DNA of 64,000 nt from Gossypium raimondii (taxonomy: Eukaryota; Streptophyta; Magnoliopsida; Malvales; Malvaceae), in contig NC_068575.1 of the NCBI RefSeq assembly GCF_025698545.1, forward strand, positions 47,067,980 to 47,131,979. The letters run 5' to 3'. The notes under the pieces are model-generated. The model had not been told where the DNA came from and ran no database searches. It worked only from the letters and a program-made list of their open reading frames with translations. The position numbers and the translations under genes are program-made. Below are positions 47,669-59,734 of the stretch, piece by piece (position 1 is the stretch's first letter; each line of letters starts with the position of its first letter).

Positions 47669-47677
47669 TAGGATGGG

Positions 47678-48262
47678 CCGTAAGTGAATAGAGGGAGATC
47701 CCGTCCGCGTGTATATAATTGTGTTGTGTTAAAAGCTTAGAGCTATGCTTAGGAAGGGTCTTTTTAATCATGTGATTGTAAAATGCGGATAATACTTTCT
47801 CATCGCTTGCTTAAAAATTTTAGTTTTTTAAATAATGAGGTATGATGTAGTAGTTGTTTAATCTTGTCCTTTAATCATATTGTCGGAGGTTTGATTTCGA
47901 TTTATGAGAATGAAGCACCTTTTGCAGTTAATTGTTTACTTCTTTGGAGAGCACCTGTGACAAAAGAATTAATCACGGTTGTCAATGGTGGATACCTTGA
48001 TAGTGAAAGAAAAAGTTATCCTCTCCCTAACAAAAATAAAACTAAACTTTATTCAAAACAATAACAATAAGCATCTAAACCTTCTAATTAAATATTCAAA
48101 ATATCAATATTTTATCAATTAAGTTCTTTCATCGACCTAATTGTTAGTTTATACGTTAAAACTTAGTTCTAATTTGATGTGAAACCTTTTTAAAACACAT
48201 AAATCAAATTGTAAATATATATACTTATTGCATAGACATCTTAAAAAGAAGATAATGTCATT
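47678..48262. other. Intergenic, no gene supported
   Basis: One 66-codon frame (47864-48064) without any recognisable domain; its AT-rich end makes it unlikely to be real. Confidence 0.4.
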
Positions 48263-48902
48263 TGTTATACCACAAGCTTGCTCAAGTTACCGAACCTAGC
48301 ACTACCTAGTGTCACAAGTTGTGGGTTAAAGCCCATGATGATTGTGCCAAGAACGCCCTATAGAAGTCAATTGTTGAAATGGGGCTCATTTAACCCGACT
48401 GGACTCGCTCAACTCATGGAACTCCTGGAGAATCACATCTACTTGAAGCGTTAGTAACCCAGTGAAACTAGAGTTACCAGGGTAAATAGTGTAAATCCTA
48501 AACGGATAAGATTGTATAGAGTTTAAATCCCTTAAGACTCTCAAGTGTAGCTAGGCTCTAATCATGATTGTCGATGTAATTCAATTTGTACTATTGGTTC
48601 TAAGGGAGCTCAACTATAAATAGAGGCCTCCCCCTTCATTTGTAATCACTTCATTCCATTCGTAGTGATAAATATATTTGAGAGCATTTACTCAAACACT
48701 AGGCGTGCTATTTTCCTTTGGTTTTTCTATTCTTCGTTGTTATTTCATTCCGAGTATGCTTCCGCTATATTTCCAATGCCTTAGAGAATTTTTACGAGAA
48801 TTTTTACTTTTGCGAGAGTTAAGTTGACTTAGGCAAATTCGGAGCAAAAAAAATTACCTAAGGTTGTACAATTTACGAGACAAAAAGTCTAACCCTATGA
48901 CA
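48263..48902 (+). repeat. 5' LTR (640 bp) of a Ty3/gypsy element
   Basis: It starts TGTTATACC and ends CCCTATGACA, with a TATA box (TATAAATA, 48615-48622) followed by GAGGCCTCCCCC. A Met-type primer site and a gag frame follow. The 3' LTR was not found, so the element is truncated on the right. Confidence 0.65.
48615..48622 (+). promoter_or_regulatory. TATA box inside the 640-bp LTR
   Basis: CTATAAATAGAGGCC is a strong plant-type TATA context and lies mid-LTR, as expected at the U3/R border. Confidence 0.6.
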
Positions 48903-48904
48903 GT

Positions 48905-48916
48905 TGGTATCCTAGC
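48905..48916 (+). other. Primer-binding site, decayed Met type
   Basis: TGGTATCCTAGC follows the LTR end by two bases. It keeps TGGTATC of the iMet site but differs in the last part. Confidence 0.5.
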
Positions 48917-48964
48917 TAAGGTTCGAAAGCGCTGTTGTGATGACGAAAGAATGAGACGAACAAA

Positions 48965-50330
48965 ATGTCCCGATGGAGACTCGTGGAAGGTCCAGGAAAA
49001 AATAGCAGATCAAGGGATACATTGTCGGCTTTGGAAAGTCGTGTGGTCCATCTCAAGGAATCCTTGGGTGAAGTAAAGCAAACACTTGAGGTAGTGGAGA
49101 CAAGGACTGATGAGTTAGACCCGATGAAAGAACAGTTTAAGGAATATGTGGTGGAGGCCCTTAGTTCCAATATGGACACAGTAGAAGCGCTTCTCAATAC
49201 TGTTATGGGTAAGCTAACAGAAAAAACGATGTTCTTAAAGCTGGGATGACATCTATGAAGGGAGAAAATGAAGCCACGATGATGACTTTGAACGCAAAAA
49301 TCAAAAAGCTTGAGGGAGAGCTTGTTGCGTACAAAGTTGCTGTGGGTAAGGAGATGTTGAGTGCAACACTAAACAGAGAGATTGATGTCCCAAAACCGAA
49401 GAAGTTTAAAAGGGCAAGGTCTACGAGGGAAGTAGACAATTTCTTGTAAGAGATGAATCAATACTTTTGTGCCATGGGCATCATGGATGATAATGCTAAG
49501 GTAAATACTGCTACTTCATATTTTACTGATTTTGCTCTTCTTTAGTGGAGGTGTAGGTCCACAGATGAAAAGTATGGTCAGGCTATGATTGGCACCTAAA
49601 ATGAGTTCCAGAATGAGTTCAGGGAGTAGTTTTACCCTCAATATGTCGAGAAGAAGGTTCGGACTAAGTTACGTCGATTTTCGCAACAAGGCACAATTCG
49701 AGAGTATGTGAAGAAGTTCAGTGAAGTGATGCTCCAAAACACGGATTTAAGTGAGAATAAGGCATTCTTCTTTTTCATGGATGGTTTGAAGCCTTAAGTC
49801 AAGCAGGAATTGGAATGTCGAGGGGTCCAAGAATTATTGAAAGCCATGATCATGGTAGAGTCTTTAATCAGGCTTGTCCCGAGGAAAGACAAGTTCGAGT
49901 CTTCCAAGCCCAAAGAGATGGGCAGTGATGGGGAAGATGAAGGTGGACAAGTTAATTTTAGCAGCGGTAATGGTGGCCATAGTGGTAATGGGAAATGACA
50001 AAATGGAAAGAGGAAACTCGACAACCGTGGGAAAAGAAGGGGTCACTAAAATACTTCTTTTGTAAAGGTCTGCATATGGTGAGGAACTGTCTGAAGTGAT
50101 TCGTGTTTCCTGCCATCAGAGAAGATGATGAGCAGAAAATGCTCCGATAAGGCTTGGTTCGATTGTGCGTGGGGTTGAAGCCAAGAGAGGAAATGAGAAT
50201 TAGAAGAAGCCAATGAAATCCTTTTTGTATAGTGGTCCGCATAGGATACGAGATTGTCCAAAGCGATCTAAGACTTCCGTGATCAGTAAAGTAGTAGAAG
50301 CGGAGGCTGAGGGAGTTCGTTACTTTCATT
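48965..50330 (+). pseudogene. Ty3/gypsy gag, broken
   Basis: N-terminal coiled coil (SALESRVVHLKESLGEVKQ, about 49000-49340), then a gag core (PKPKKFKRARSTREVDNFL, EYVKKFSEVMLQ, MDGLKP, about 49380-49800), a Gly/Asn/Lys-rich basic linker and two zinc-knuckle remnants (the first near 50060-50100; the second reads RDCPKRSK near 50245-50270). A frameshift near 49230 and at least six in-frame stops (near 49447, 49543, 49600, 49627, 49796, 49997) kill it. Protease and RT are absent, so the element was cut off after gag. Several stops sit where Gln or Trp is expected. Confidence 0.7.
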
Positions 50331-50725
50331 AGTCACATTAAGGTCATTTAACAATTAAATTGATTATTGACGATCTCCATTAGTTGAAGGAGTTCATTGT
50401 TTTTTTTATATATCATTAAGGGCTCAAGGCAAGGGTCTTGATCCCAAAAATGGAAAAAATTCTATGCAATCCCTTAATAAATGATTAAATTATAAATTAA
50501 TATATGGTAAATTTGTACTTTGACCTTTAAAAATAAAAATATTTATGTCTCTTAAAAAATAATAAAATGATAAAATTATATTTTAACCATTTTGATTTCT
50601 AAAAGATTTTTTGGATTCGCCCCTACTGAAGGGAAATTTCTTTCTATGGGTTATTTGGATTTTTTAAATTTTTTATTAAAATGTTTTTAAATTTTACCTA
50701 AATAAATTTCAAAATAGATTAGCTA
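50331..50725. other. Intergenic between two retroelements
   Basis: AT-rich with GGATTCGCCCCTA near 50613, a phrase common in decayed plant repeats. No gene. Confidence 0.4.
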
Positions 50726-51966
50726 TGTACAGACCCATTCTGCCCGGGCCCAAAACCAATACAAATCCAAACAACACCCAAAACCCAGCAAAAAAAAATA
50801 ATGACCCAATAATCAAGCCCAATGCAAGTTAGCCTCAATAGTCAAATAGGGTTTCAATTTTCTGAAACCCTAACCTAGCGCCGCAACCACTAGCCTCGCC
50901 ACCTGACCTCTGCTACCGCCGCAACTGCCACCACCGACTCTCACTCCACTTGCGCCTGCAACTGAAGTGACAAAAAAAGTATTTAAAAAAGCTTGTAAAA
51001 TGGCTATAAAAGCCAAGCAAAAATCAGTTGTAGGGGTTTGACCCTTTTTTTATGAACATCAGGAAATAAAAATAGGATTCAAAAAAAAAAAAGAAAAAAA
51101 AGAAATCTTAAGGTGATTACTGCCATTTTTTTAGATCTGTTATTTTGTTTCGTTTTGATTTTGTTTTTCGTTTCTAAATACAAAGAAATAAAAGAAAGGT
51201 GAGGGGAGTTTACTTGAGTCGCGCCGGAGGGGAAAGGCGAACGGTTTCCTCTTATTTTTCTGAGTTTGGCCGATCTATCGAAAGATTTAGCCCTGAATCC
51301 GTGTCCTAGAGACATTCAGCTTCAAAAAGGGACCAAAAAGAACCGATTTTGCGCCACCAGCTGCCGCACGCGACAGCACTACGACGGACGCTCGCCGGAG
51401 ACCAAAGGCTGGATGTTTTGAGAGAAAAGGGGAGAGGGTTCCTCAGTTTTTTTTAAAAGAGGGATGAAAATGAGGAATTCTTAAAATTTTTATAGCCTGT
51501 ATAAAACGGCGTCGTTTAGCTTGGCCTCCCCATACGCCAAAAAGGCGTCGTTTTGGGGGCCCGACCCGAAACTGACCTGACCCGCCTAGGATTCGCGTGT
51601 TTTTGGACAAAGGGGCTATTTGCGCCACTAGTTCTTCCGCTTTTGAGGCTGGTTACATTTGGGTCCTATCTTCTGTTATTTATTTTAATTTGGCCTTAAA
51701 ATTTTATTTTGATTTCATTTGAGTCCCGTGTAAAGCGTTGCGTTTTGGAGGGAGGGAATATTTTTCCCTTTTAGTCTCTCTTTGTTATTCGCACTCTATT
51801 CGGTCCTTTTCTTTTAATTTATTTGCGAGTTTACCCTTAATTTCTGCTTTAAAGTTCAAATTAGTCCCTTTTTGTTATTTGTATTAAATTAATTAACTTT
51901 AATCATTATTGTTACACCTATTACTATTGTTTTATTATTACTCATATTATTATTTTTTATTTTTAC

Positions 51967-52011
<45 letters not shown>

Positions 52012-53062
52012 CATTATTAGTTACTCATTTGCACCCTTTTTTCAATTTTAAATTTAATTATATATCTTTGATTTACATATATATACATACTTATATATCT
52101 TTTTATATTGTTATAATTTTATTCATTTTCTTCGTTCATTTATTTATCTACATTATTATTATTTTTATTTTTCATGATTATTGTTGCTTTTATTTTTATT
52201 TTTTAGAATGTTTTAATATTATTTGTTTTGTATATTATGGATTTGTCCTTTTATTTATATTATTTTGTTGATGTTACTCGTATTATCTTTACACCACTGT
52301 ATACATTATTGTTCTGCTATGTATATAAACAATATCATCTGTTTTCGCATTCTTTTTATCACAACATCGTGTTTTATTTCACTCAATATGTCAAAATTTA
52401 TTCTAAAAAATGGTATTTCGTATGTTTAGATTTTGAGAAGGTCGTACTCTAACTTACTGGGTTTCAATTTTCACGATGAATCTAAATGCACGAATCTTTT
52501 TCGAACTTAAGCTTTAAACGGTCTCGGAAATTAAAAAAAAAGATCAAGTCCTAACTTACTGGGCCTGATCCCCTTTTTTTAAAAATCCGAGATGGCTAAA
52601 TATCTTTTAAAATAAGCAAATTTCTAGCATTCATTCGCGTATCGAAAATTCGAGAAATTGTGTCCTAACTTACTGGATATGATTCTCTTTCTCGATTAAC
52701 GTAAAGTATGTCGCTTTTCCCGAAAATTTTCAACGTTTTAATACAAGGATCGTATTTTTAAAATTCTTCCAAGTTTTAAATTTTCGACATCAAGACATTA
52801 ACTAATCAACTAGGTACCAATTTTTGGGCGTTATGAGGGTGCTAATCATTCCTCGTACGTAACCGAATCCCGAACCCCTTTTTTCTAAATTTCGTGGACC
52901 AAAATCGTTGTTTTAATAAAATCAAATCATTTATTAAAAACAACCACTTTTTGAGGTGATCCAATCATACCTCATCAAAAAAAGATTGGCGGCGACTCCC
53001 ACATTCGATTTCATTTTTCGAAACCCAAGTCGACCCCGTTTTATCAAAAAATAATGTCAACA
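50726..53062 (+). repeat. 5' LTR of a Tat/Ogre-like Ty3/gypsy element (2.34 kb)
   Basis: It starts TGTACAGACCC and ends AATGTCAACA, directly before a primer site. Three motifs of the form CTAACTTACTGG lie at 52448, 52550 and 52664. It shares layout with the solo LTR at 24673. It holds an ATT trinucleotide array (51964-52015). The 5 bases before it are AGCTA; the partner duplication is off the right edge. Confidence 0.8.
51964..52015. repeat. (ATT)n microsatellite in the LTR
   Basis: About seventeen near-perfect ATT units. They create a meaningless poly-Leu frame (51909-52271). Confidence 0.9.
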
Positions 53063-53085
53063 GCTTGACGACTCCACTGGGGACT
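53063..53085 (+). other. Primer-binding site of the Tat-like element
   Basis: GACGACTCCACTGGGGAC right after the LTR is close to the TGGCGACTCCACTGGGGA type used by Tat/Ogre elements (reported as a tRNA-Arg primer in Ogre; from memory). Confidence 0.65.
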
Positions 53086-53696
53086 TAAAATAAGAGAGTC
53101 AAGACACAAGTTGATTTTTTTTTTGTCTTTTTGTCAAAAATTGAAAACTTGGTTTAAATATACGATCCTTTCATTGCATTTCATGTGTTTTGAGTTATAG
53201 TCTTCATCAGGTTTAGTATTTTTAAATTTTTATATCTCTGCACATTGCATTGCATGACTGTTGGTCACACCTTTTTAAGTGGGAGTGAGAAGCTACTCCT
53301 TCGTGAGGATTTTACATCCGAGCAGGATAGTGGATCGCTTTCGGGATACATCCGTACCTATTCTTCGTGAGATTTTTATCTCCGTGTAGCCATAGGAAAA
53401 TGTATTCCCCTGAACTGAACTCGGTCCATATGAGCCTATAATGGATGAGGATCGAGGAATCTGCTGGTTCGGGTACCTTTGCTTTAGAGCTGAACCGCAT
53501 GTAGTGAACCTAAGAGCCTACCCTAGGTAGAACCACTTCAAACCCTAGTGGTTACCTGAATAAGTTCTCTATGTATTTTTATTGCTTACTTTCGATTTGT
53601 AATAATCTGTTTTGTTTTGTTTTGATTTTTATTACATGACATTTTCATTTTAAAGAGGTGTCGGTTCACGTTCGGTATCTAAATAGCGAACTCAAC

Positions 53697-55780
53697 ATGG
53701 AAGGAGAGTTTCTTGGTAAAGTGGAAGATAATGCGGCTGTCCGAGTTTGGTCTGAAAAAGTTCAGCAAGAAAAGGGTGACATCCTCATGGAAGGGTACGT
53801 GTCAGAATTATGGGACTTCACTCGCATTAATGTGGCTCAGAATAGTTTACAAGAGTTGAAAGAGATATGATATCAGTGGAATAACAAGATCAAGCAGCTT
53901 TTTTACAGTAATTATGGTGATCTGTCTTATTTGCTTGAAGTAAAAGTAGACAAGCGTTTATTTCAAGCTCTCACGCAATACTGGAATCTAGCCTAAAGTT
54001 GTTTCACGTTTGGGAAGGTAGATTTGGTACCCATAATAGAATAATATACGACCTTGCTACGGTGTCCGAGGATCCAAGTCGATAAGCCTAAAGCGGCTTA
54101 TGTCCCGACATTCTTGAAGAAATTAATGAATATTACCGGAATGAACGAGCAAAGGGTCGCAGCCTGGATTTAAGCAAAAGGGAGACAACAAGTACATACC
54201 TTGGAAAATCTGCGAGTACATACCTTGGAAAATCTGCGAGATCTGATCTTGGCACATCCGAATATGAGAAAAAGGGTTGATATCTTCGCCTTAAGCATTT
54301 ATGGGTTAGTCGTCTTCCCCAAAGCATTAGGGCATCCTAAGGATGCAGTTGCAGATTTGTTTGACCGACTCGACAAGAGGGTCACACCAGTCTCAGCTAT
54401 TTTGGCTAAAACCTTTAGATCTCTAAATGCGTGTCAAATAGCGGGTGATGGAAGGTTCATCGGGTGCGCGCAACTGTTATTGGTATGGTTCCATAGTCAC
54501 TTTTGGAAGGTGGAAAAAATATCATATCGTGTCTTCTCAGAGAACTACTCCCCATTAAAGAAATTACTGGCTACACCAAAACAAGACGACATCACGAAGG
54601 AAAAATGGATGATGATTCTCCAAAATCTTCAAGATGAGGATGTCGACTGGAGAGCCCTGTGGATGATCCCTAATAAGATTTTATACCGATGTGGAGAGTT
54701 TGATTAGGTTCTTTTGCTGAGATTTTGGAGAGCCATTGGTACGCACCTTTGCTAGTCTTGAAACAGTATAGATCTAGACAGTTCATATCGGTAACTCAGG
54801 GGTTGGCACAATGTGAATTTTCATACAGGAAAAAAAATAACAAGAAGAAGGTGTTCGACCCGTAGAATGAAGATACTTGCCGCAAGTCCAATGACAACTC
54901 CCGAATATAGTTGGTGGAGGGAAATGAGGATCAAAGATAATATTTCTGTGTCAAGCCAAGAAGATGTTCGACCAATAGAGGAGCATCTACAAGTAGTTCC
55001 GTCAGAATTAGAGATCATCAAATAGGACTTCGAAAATAGAAGTTTAGAATTGGGAAAGAAGATAGAGCAGCTAAAAGAGGAAAAGTTGCGTTTGGGATTA
55101 GATGTTGATATCCACAAATTGGAAGCTGAAAAATTAAGGAAATGGAAGAACAAGGCGGAGGAGGATTTAAATAGTCTGAAAGCGGATTATAAGAAGCTGC
55201 GTTTGTCAATAAGGACTGCGGGTTTAGGTAAAACGTCGGAGTAATGGTGAAAGGAGATCAAGGAAGAAAAGACTAGAGCTGATCAATGGGAAAAGAAATT
55301 TCAGGACGCCCAAGCTTGAGAGAGCGCTTTGGAGGAAAGATTGTCAGAATGCCAGAATGAAGAAGCAAGATTAAAAGCTCAGGTAGCGGAGTTAGAAAAG
55401 TCGCTTTACCTGCACCGTAGTCGTAACTCTATGATCGAGTTGAAAGCAAGTTTAAGGAAGATTGAAGAATTAATGGGAAGGATAAAAGAGCTTGAAGATG
55501 CATTACAAAACACTGAATTACGAGTGGAACTTCTTGAGAGGCATAACGAACAGTGCCAAAAGTAGCTCCATCATTCCCAAAGTCAAATTAGAGATAGGGA
55601 TTACATTATGGGTGAAGCTGTAACTCAAGTTCGGGAAGTAGCTGATCATCTGCAAACCTTAGCAGTTCAGGCTAATGTATTGAGTGTAAAATATGAATCA
55701 GAATCAAGCTGAGGTCGAGAGCTAGCTTCGCTCCTTAAGAAGGTTAAGGCTTTGAGTATAAAGGCGAAGCCGTATATGTA
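53697..55780 (+). pseudogene. Tat-element ORF1: DUF7745-like domain plus coiled coil, broken
   Basis: The likely start is MEGEFLGKVEDNAAVRVW at 53697. The first part (to about 54720) matches, from memory, the plant retroelement domain DUF7745: ELWDFTRINV, LSYLLEVKVDK, IFALSIYGLVVFPKALGH, ARTFRSLNACQ-like and GRFIGCAQLLLVWFHSHF. The second part (54860-55780) is a long charged coiled coil (LGKKIEQLKEEKLRL, LERHNEQCQK). This extra ORF ahead of gag is typical of Tat-lineage elements; its role is unknown. Stops at 53868, 54705, 55023 and 55565, among others, and at least two frame changes destroy it. A 24-bp direct duplication (54191-54238) repeats VHTLENLR. Confidence 0.6.
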
Positions 55781-55880
55781 ATCCACTTAGAATCAATACA
55801 TCTTTTTGCATCCGTTCGTCTGCATTGCATTTTATCATCTGCATTAAGGTTTCAAAAAATAGCCCTAATTAATTAAAATT

Positions 55881-57601
55881 ATGACAGTTACCCTAGAAAC
55901 TAACAAAGCTCTGCTAACTAGATATCACTACGGTACACTTCGCAGAACAAAAGCAATGGGTCAGAGATTAGAAAGACTAGAACAATTACAAAAGGAGATG
56001 CAAGATCAGATGCAAGAAAAACTAGCTAAAATACAGCAAGACATGGAAGAATCTCAAAGAGATTTATTGAGTCGTTTAAAACAGTTAATGGCTGGGGGCA
56101 TGATAAGGGGAAGAGCTCTGTGGTAAATTCTAGGGATGATCACGAATATCCTTCAGGTTTCACCCCAACTAATATCCAGGCGCAACAAGGGGTGTACCCA
56201 CATAGGGTACTTGTCGCCATTAGATCCCAATACCAAGTCGGTGCCCCGGCGTCAATGAACTTCCAAACAGGCTCGAGTTCTAATCCTAGGGATAATCCTA
56301 CCAATCCCGTGATTCTTGATCTCGACGACATAGCAGAAATGGAGAAGGCAAGAGTGGACCTGCCAAAACAACTAGAAGACTGGTGTAAATGGTTAGAGGA
56401 AAAGTTTAAAACCGTAGAAAATACCGATTACCATCGAGGAATAGACGCTAAAGATTTGAGCTTGGTCCCTGATATGGTGCTCCCTCCCAAATTTAAAATG
56501 CTGAAGTTTGAGAAGTATAACGGGACTAGTTGCCCCGAATCTCATGTCACTATGTTCTGTATAAGGATGACGGGATACATCAACAATGACCCACTGTTGA
56601 TTCACTGCTTCTAAGACAGCTTGATCGGGTCAGCGGCAAGATGGTATAACCAATTGAGCCGGGCCAACATCCACTCATGGAAAGATTTGGCGCAGGCCTT
56701 TATGAAGTAGTACAGACATGTGATGGATATAGCACCTAATCGAATTGTGTTGTAGAACATGGAAAAGAAGCCTAGTGAGAGCTTCAGACAGTACGCCCAA
56801 TGGTAGAGAGATGTGGCAACGCAAGTTCAACCACCACTTTTGGAAAAAGAAACAATCATACTTTTTATCAATACTGTGAAGGCTCTATTTCTCAATCACA
56901 TATTGGGCAGTGCCACTAAAAGCTTTTTAGATATAGTGATGTCTGGGGAAATGATAGAGAATGCCATAAGATGTGGCAAGATAGAAGCAGGAGAAAGTAC
57001 GAAAAAGTCAGCCCCAAGAAAGAAAGAGCACGAGATAAACAATGCAAGTATGTTTAATAATGACTATTCTAAACCAATCACGGTGGGACAAGCAAGAGCA
57101 GTAACCACTAATCATCAACATTCTTCAAAACAGGAATCCAATCCAAGGACAAATGTAGAAAGACCCCAATTCACACCCATCCTAGTGACGTATAGAGAGA
57201 TGTACCAGAACTTATTCGATGCACATGTGGTATCTCCATACTACCTAAAACCCATGCAACCTCCACACCCTAAATGGTACGATGCGAACACCCAATGCGA
57301 GTATCACATAGGGGCTACGGGGCACTCGATTGAAAACTACACTACATTCAAGAAGTTAGTTAAAAAATTTATCAATATGGGGATCGTAAAATTTGGTGAC
57401 CCGTCAAGACCAAACGTAGCAGGGAATTCGTTACCCAATCATGCTGATAAAGGGGTGAACGCGATAATTAAAAATGGAGGAATGAGAGTCAAAGCTAGTG
57501 TAGCAGAGATAAAAGCTCCATTTGAATGGGTTTGGAAACGAATGATAGAAGGAGGTCTAATCAAGCAAGATTTAATGAAAATGCTTGAGGGAACAAGGTA
57601 G
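55881..57601 (+). pseudogene. Tat-element gag, broken
   Basis: It starts MTVTLETNKALLTRY with a short coiled coil (LEQLQKEMQDQMQEKL). A frame change near 56120 leads to a linker and then the retrotransposon gag core: KFKMLKFEKYNGTSCPESHV, DSLIGSAARWYNQLS, IHSWKDLAQAFM and ESFRQYAQW. The last third (56813-57601) is open: basic KKSAPRKKEHE, then HPKWYDANTQCEYHIGATGHS, a zinc-knuckle-like C-x-H-x-x-x-x-GH segment. Stops at 56612, 56707, 56754 and 56804 fall in the gag core. It lies between ORF1 and the protease with the normal gypsy order. Confidence 0.75.
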
Positions 57602-59330
57602 TTTTGTGAGTTCCATGTGAAAGAAGGCCACGATATCCAAAAATGCACCAAGTTCAGAACCATGGTGCAAAACTTAATGGATAATAAAGAGTTGGAGTTT
57701 TATGAAGAGATCAAGAGACTAGAAGAGGGAGAAGTTTATGCCTTAGAGGAAGGATCTGCAGGGAAAGCCCAAAGGGTTAATCACCCACTGGTGATTATTT
57801 CAAAGCCGAGGAGCACAGAATCTGGAATACTAATAGCGCCCAAGGTCATAATCCAAAAACCTGTATCCTTTCCCTACAAGGATAGCAAAAAGGTTCCTTC
57901 GAATTACGACTGCAACGTGACAACCCCAAGAGAAGAGAACTTGGTAAATACTTCAAAAGAGGATGTAGGCTTCTATACGGGAAGTAGAAAACGCTATGAT
58001 TCGACAAATGCAGGAGTGGAATTCGCAAAAGGAAAAGCCTTAGCAGTTGAGCGGGGGAAAGCAAAAACGGACAGAATTAAATCGCATGTTAATCAGCCGG
58101 TAACTGAAAATGAGGCTAGAGAATTTCTAAAATTCTTAAAGCATAGCGAGTATAGTGTGGTGGAACAACTACATAAGCAACCGGCTTGTATCTCGATGCT
58201 TAAGCTACTTCTAAGTTCAGAGACACATACTAAATGAAACTTATGTCGCTAACGATATCTCGATAAACAAGTTAGACCGCTTGGTTAGCAATATAAGTGC
58301 CGACAATTTCATTTTCTTTAATGATGATGAAATACCACCGGGGGGAAGATGAGCCACCAAAGCCCTACATATCACTACTCGCTGCGGGGAATATACGTTA
58401 CCAGGGGTGCTAATCGATAATGGATCGGCCTTGAATGTCTTACCCGTATCCACCTTAAATAGGTTACTGGTGGATAGCTCTCACATGAAATCATGCCAAA
58501 ATATAGTAAAACATTCGATGGTGCCGAAAGGAGGGTGATGGGGATAATAGAAATACCCCTCTTGATTGGCCCGAATACATACGAGGTGGATTTCTTAGTG
58601 ATGGATATCAAACCTACATATAATTGCTTTTTGGGAAGACCTTGGATTCATTCAGCAGGAGCGGTGCCTTCATCATTACACCAGAAGTTGAAATTGGTAA
58701 CAGAAGGCCGGTTAGTTACGATAAGCGCTGAAGAAGACATCATTGCATCGGTAACCAGTGACGCACCATATTTGGGAACGGATGATGAGGCAATCAAATG
58801 TTCCTTTCGATCCTTAGAATTCGTAAATGTGACCTTTGTTGTCGAGGGAAAAAAGATCTCGATGCCCAGCATATCTAGAGCCACGAGGATAGGACTACAA
58901 ATGACAGTTGGGAAATGACCTGTGCCTGGGAGAGGACTTGGAATATGCCTTCAAGGAATAATAGAGGCACCAATGGTTAAAGATAAACGAGATCGCTTCG
59001 GTTTAGGATTTAAGCCAAATGCTAGGTAGAGAAGGAAAGAGTTAGAGAAAAGACAAGAGAGGAGGATGGCGCATTTGAATAGAGAAGAAGTTAATTGAGA
59101 ACCTATAATTTTCCCCCACATATCCAGGACCTTCGTACCAGGGGGAACCATGTATTCTGGACTGATGACGCCAAGAAAGGAGACCACGGAGAAAATGTTA
59201 GGAGACCTGAACATCAATACCATATTCAAAGAAAAATCCGAAGAAGAAAGTATATCAGGCATCCGTCCTTATGAACCTAGGAGTGTTCTAAATAATTGGA
59301 CTGCAGAAGAAATACCTGAAGTTTTTTGAG
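57602..59330 (+). pseudogene. Tat-element protease and linker region, broken
   Basis: A zinc-knuckle-like start (CEFHVKEGHDIQKC) is followed by a low-conservation linker (57700-58240). The aspartic protease follows near 58380-58640: VLIDNGSALNVLP holds the catalytic Asp (DNGS rather than DTGS/DSGS), then LVMDIKPTYNCFLGRPW is the flap and Gly-Arg end. A downstream basic segment (GLGFKPNAR) leads toward RT. At least three frame changes (near 58240, 58340 and 58490) and stops after 58915 break it. Confidence 0.7.
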
Positions 59331-59734
59331 CTTTTCTAGAGTAATATTCAAAACATACTAATTTTTTTAAGCCTAGAGACAATGAAAACTTTTTATGAAA
59401 TGGGCATATTATTGAACATTGTGACTTCAATGAAATATATCTTCGTAATTTCTTTTTGAGCATATATTCTTTAAAGATTCTTTCATTCTTTCGTACGAAT
59501 AGTCATTTTAGATTTATTCCAAATCATTCTTTCATTAATTCATGACCATACTATAAATAAGTATTCTTAAATTCATACATTCCTTGTAGATTCTTTGGTA
59601 CCTATAACAGGTCCCAAGATATCAATGACATGAGTGACTCTACTATAAATTCGAAAAATCCTTTTGAATAGGATATTTGTTTAGAGGAATCTCATGATTT
59701 TGAAGATAACATAGATTACAACCTATCTCCGGAC

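Noticed and set aside
49794..50329. Minus-strand frames over the gag remnant
   Set aside because: They are antisense shadows of gag; the plus strand carries the conserved gag core and zinc knuckles.
51909..52452. Poly-Leu and overlapping frames
   Set aside because: They come from the ATT repeat and AT-rich LTR sequence; no coding signal.
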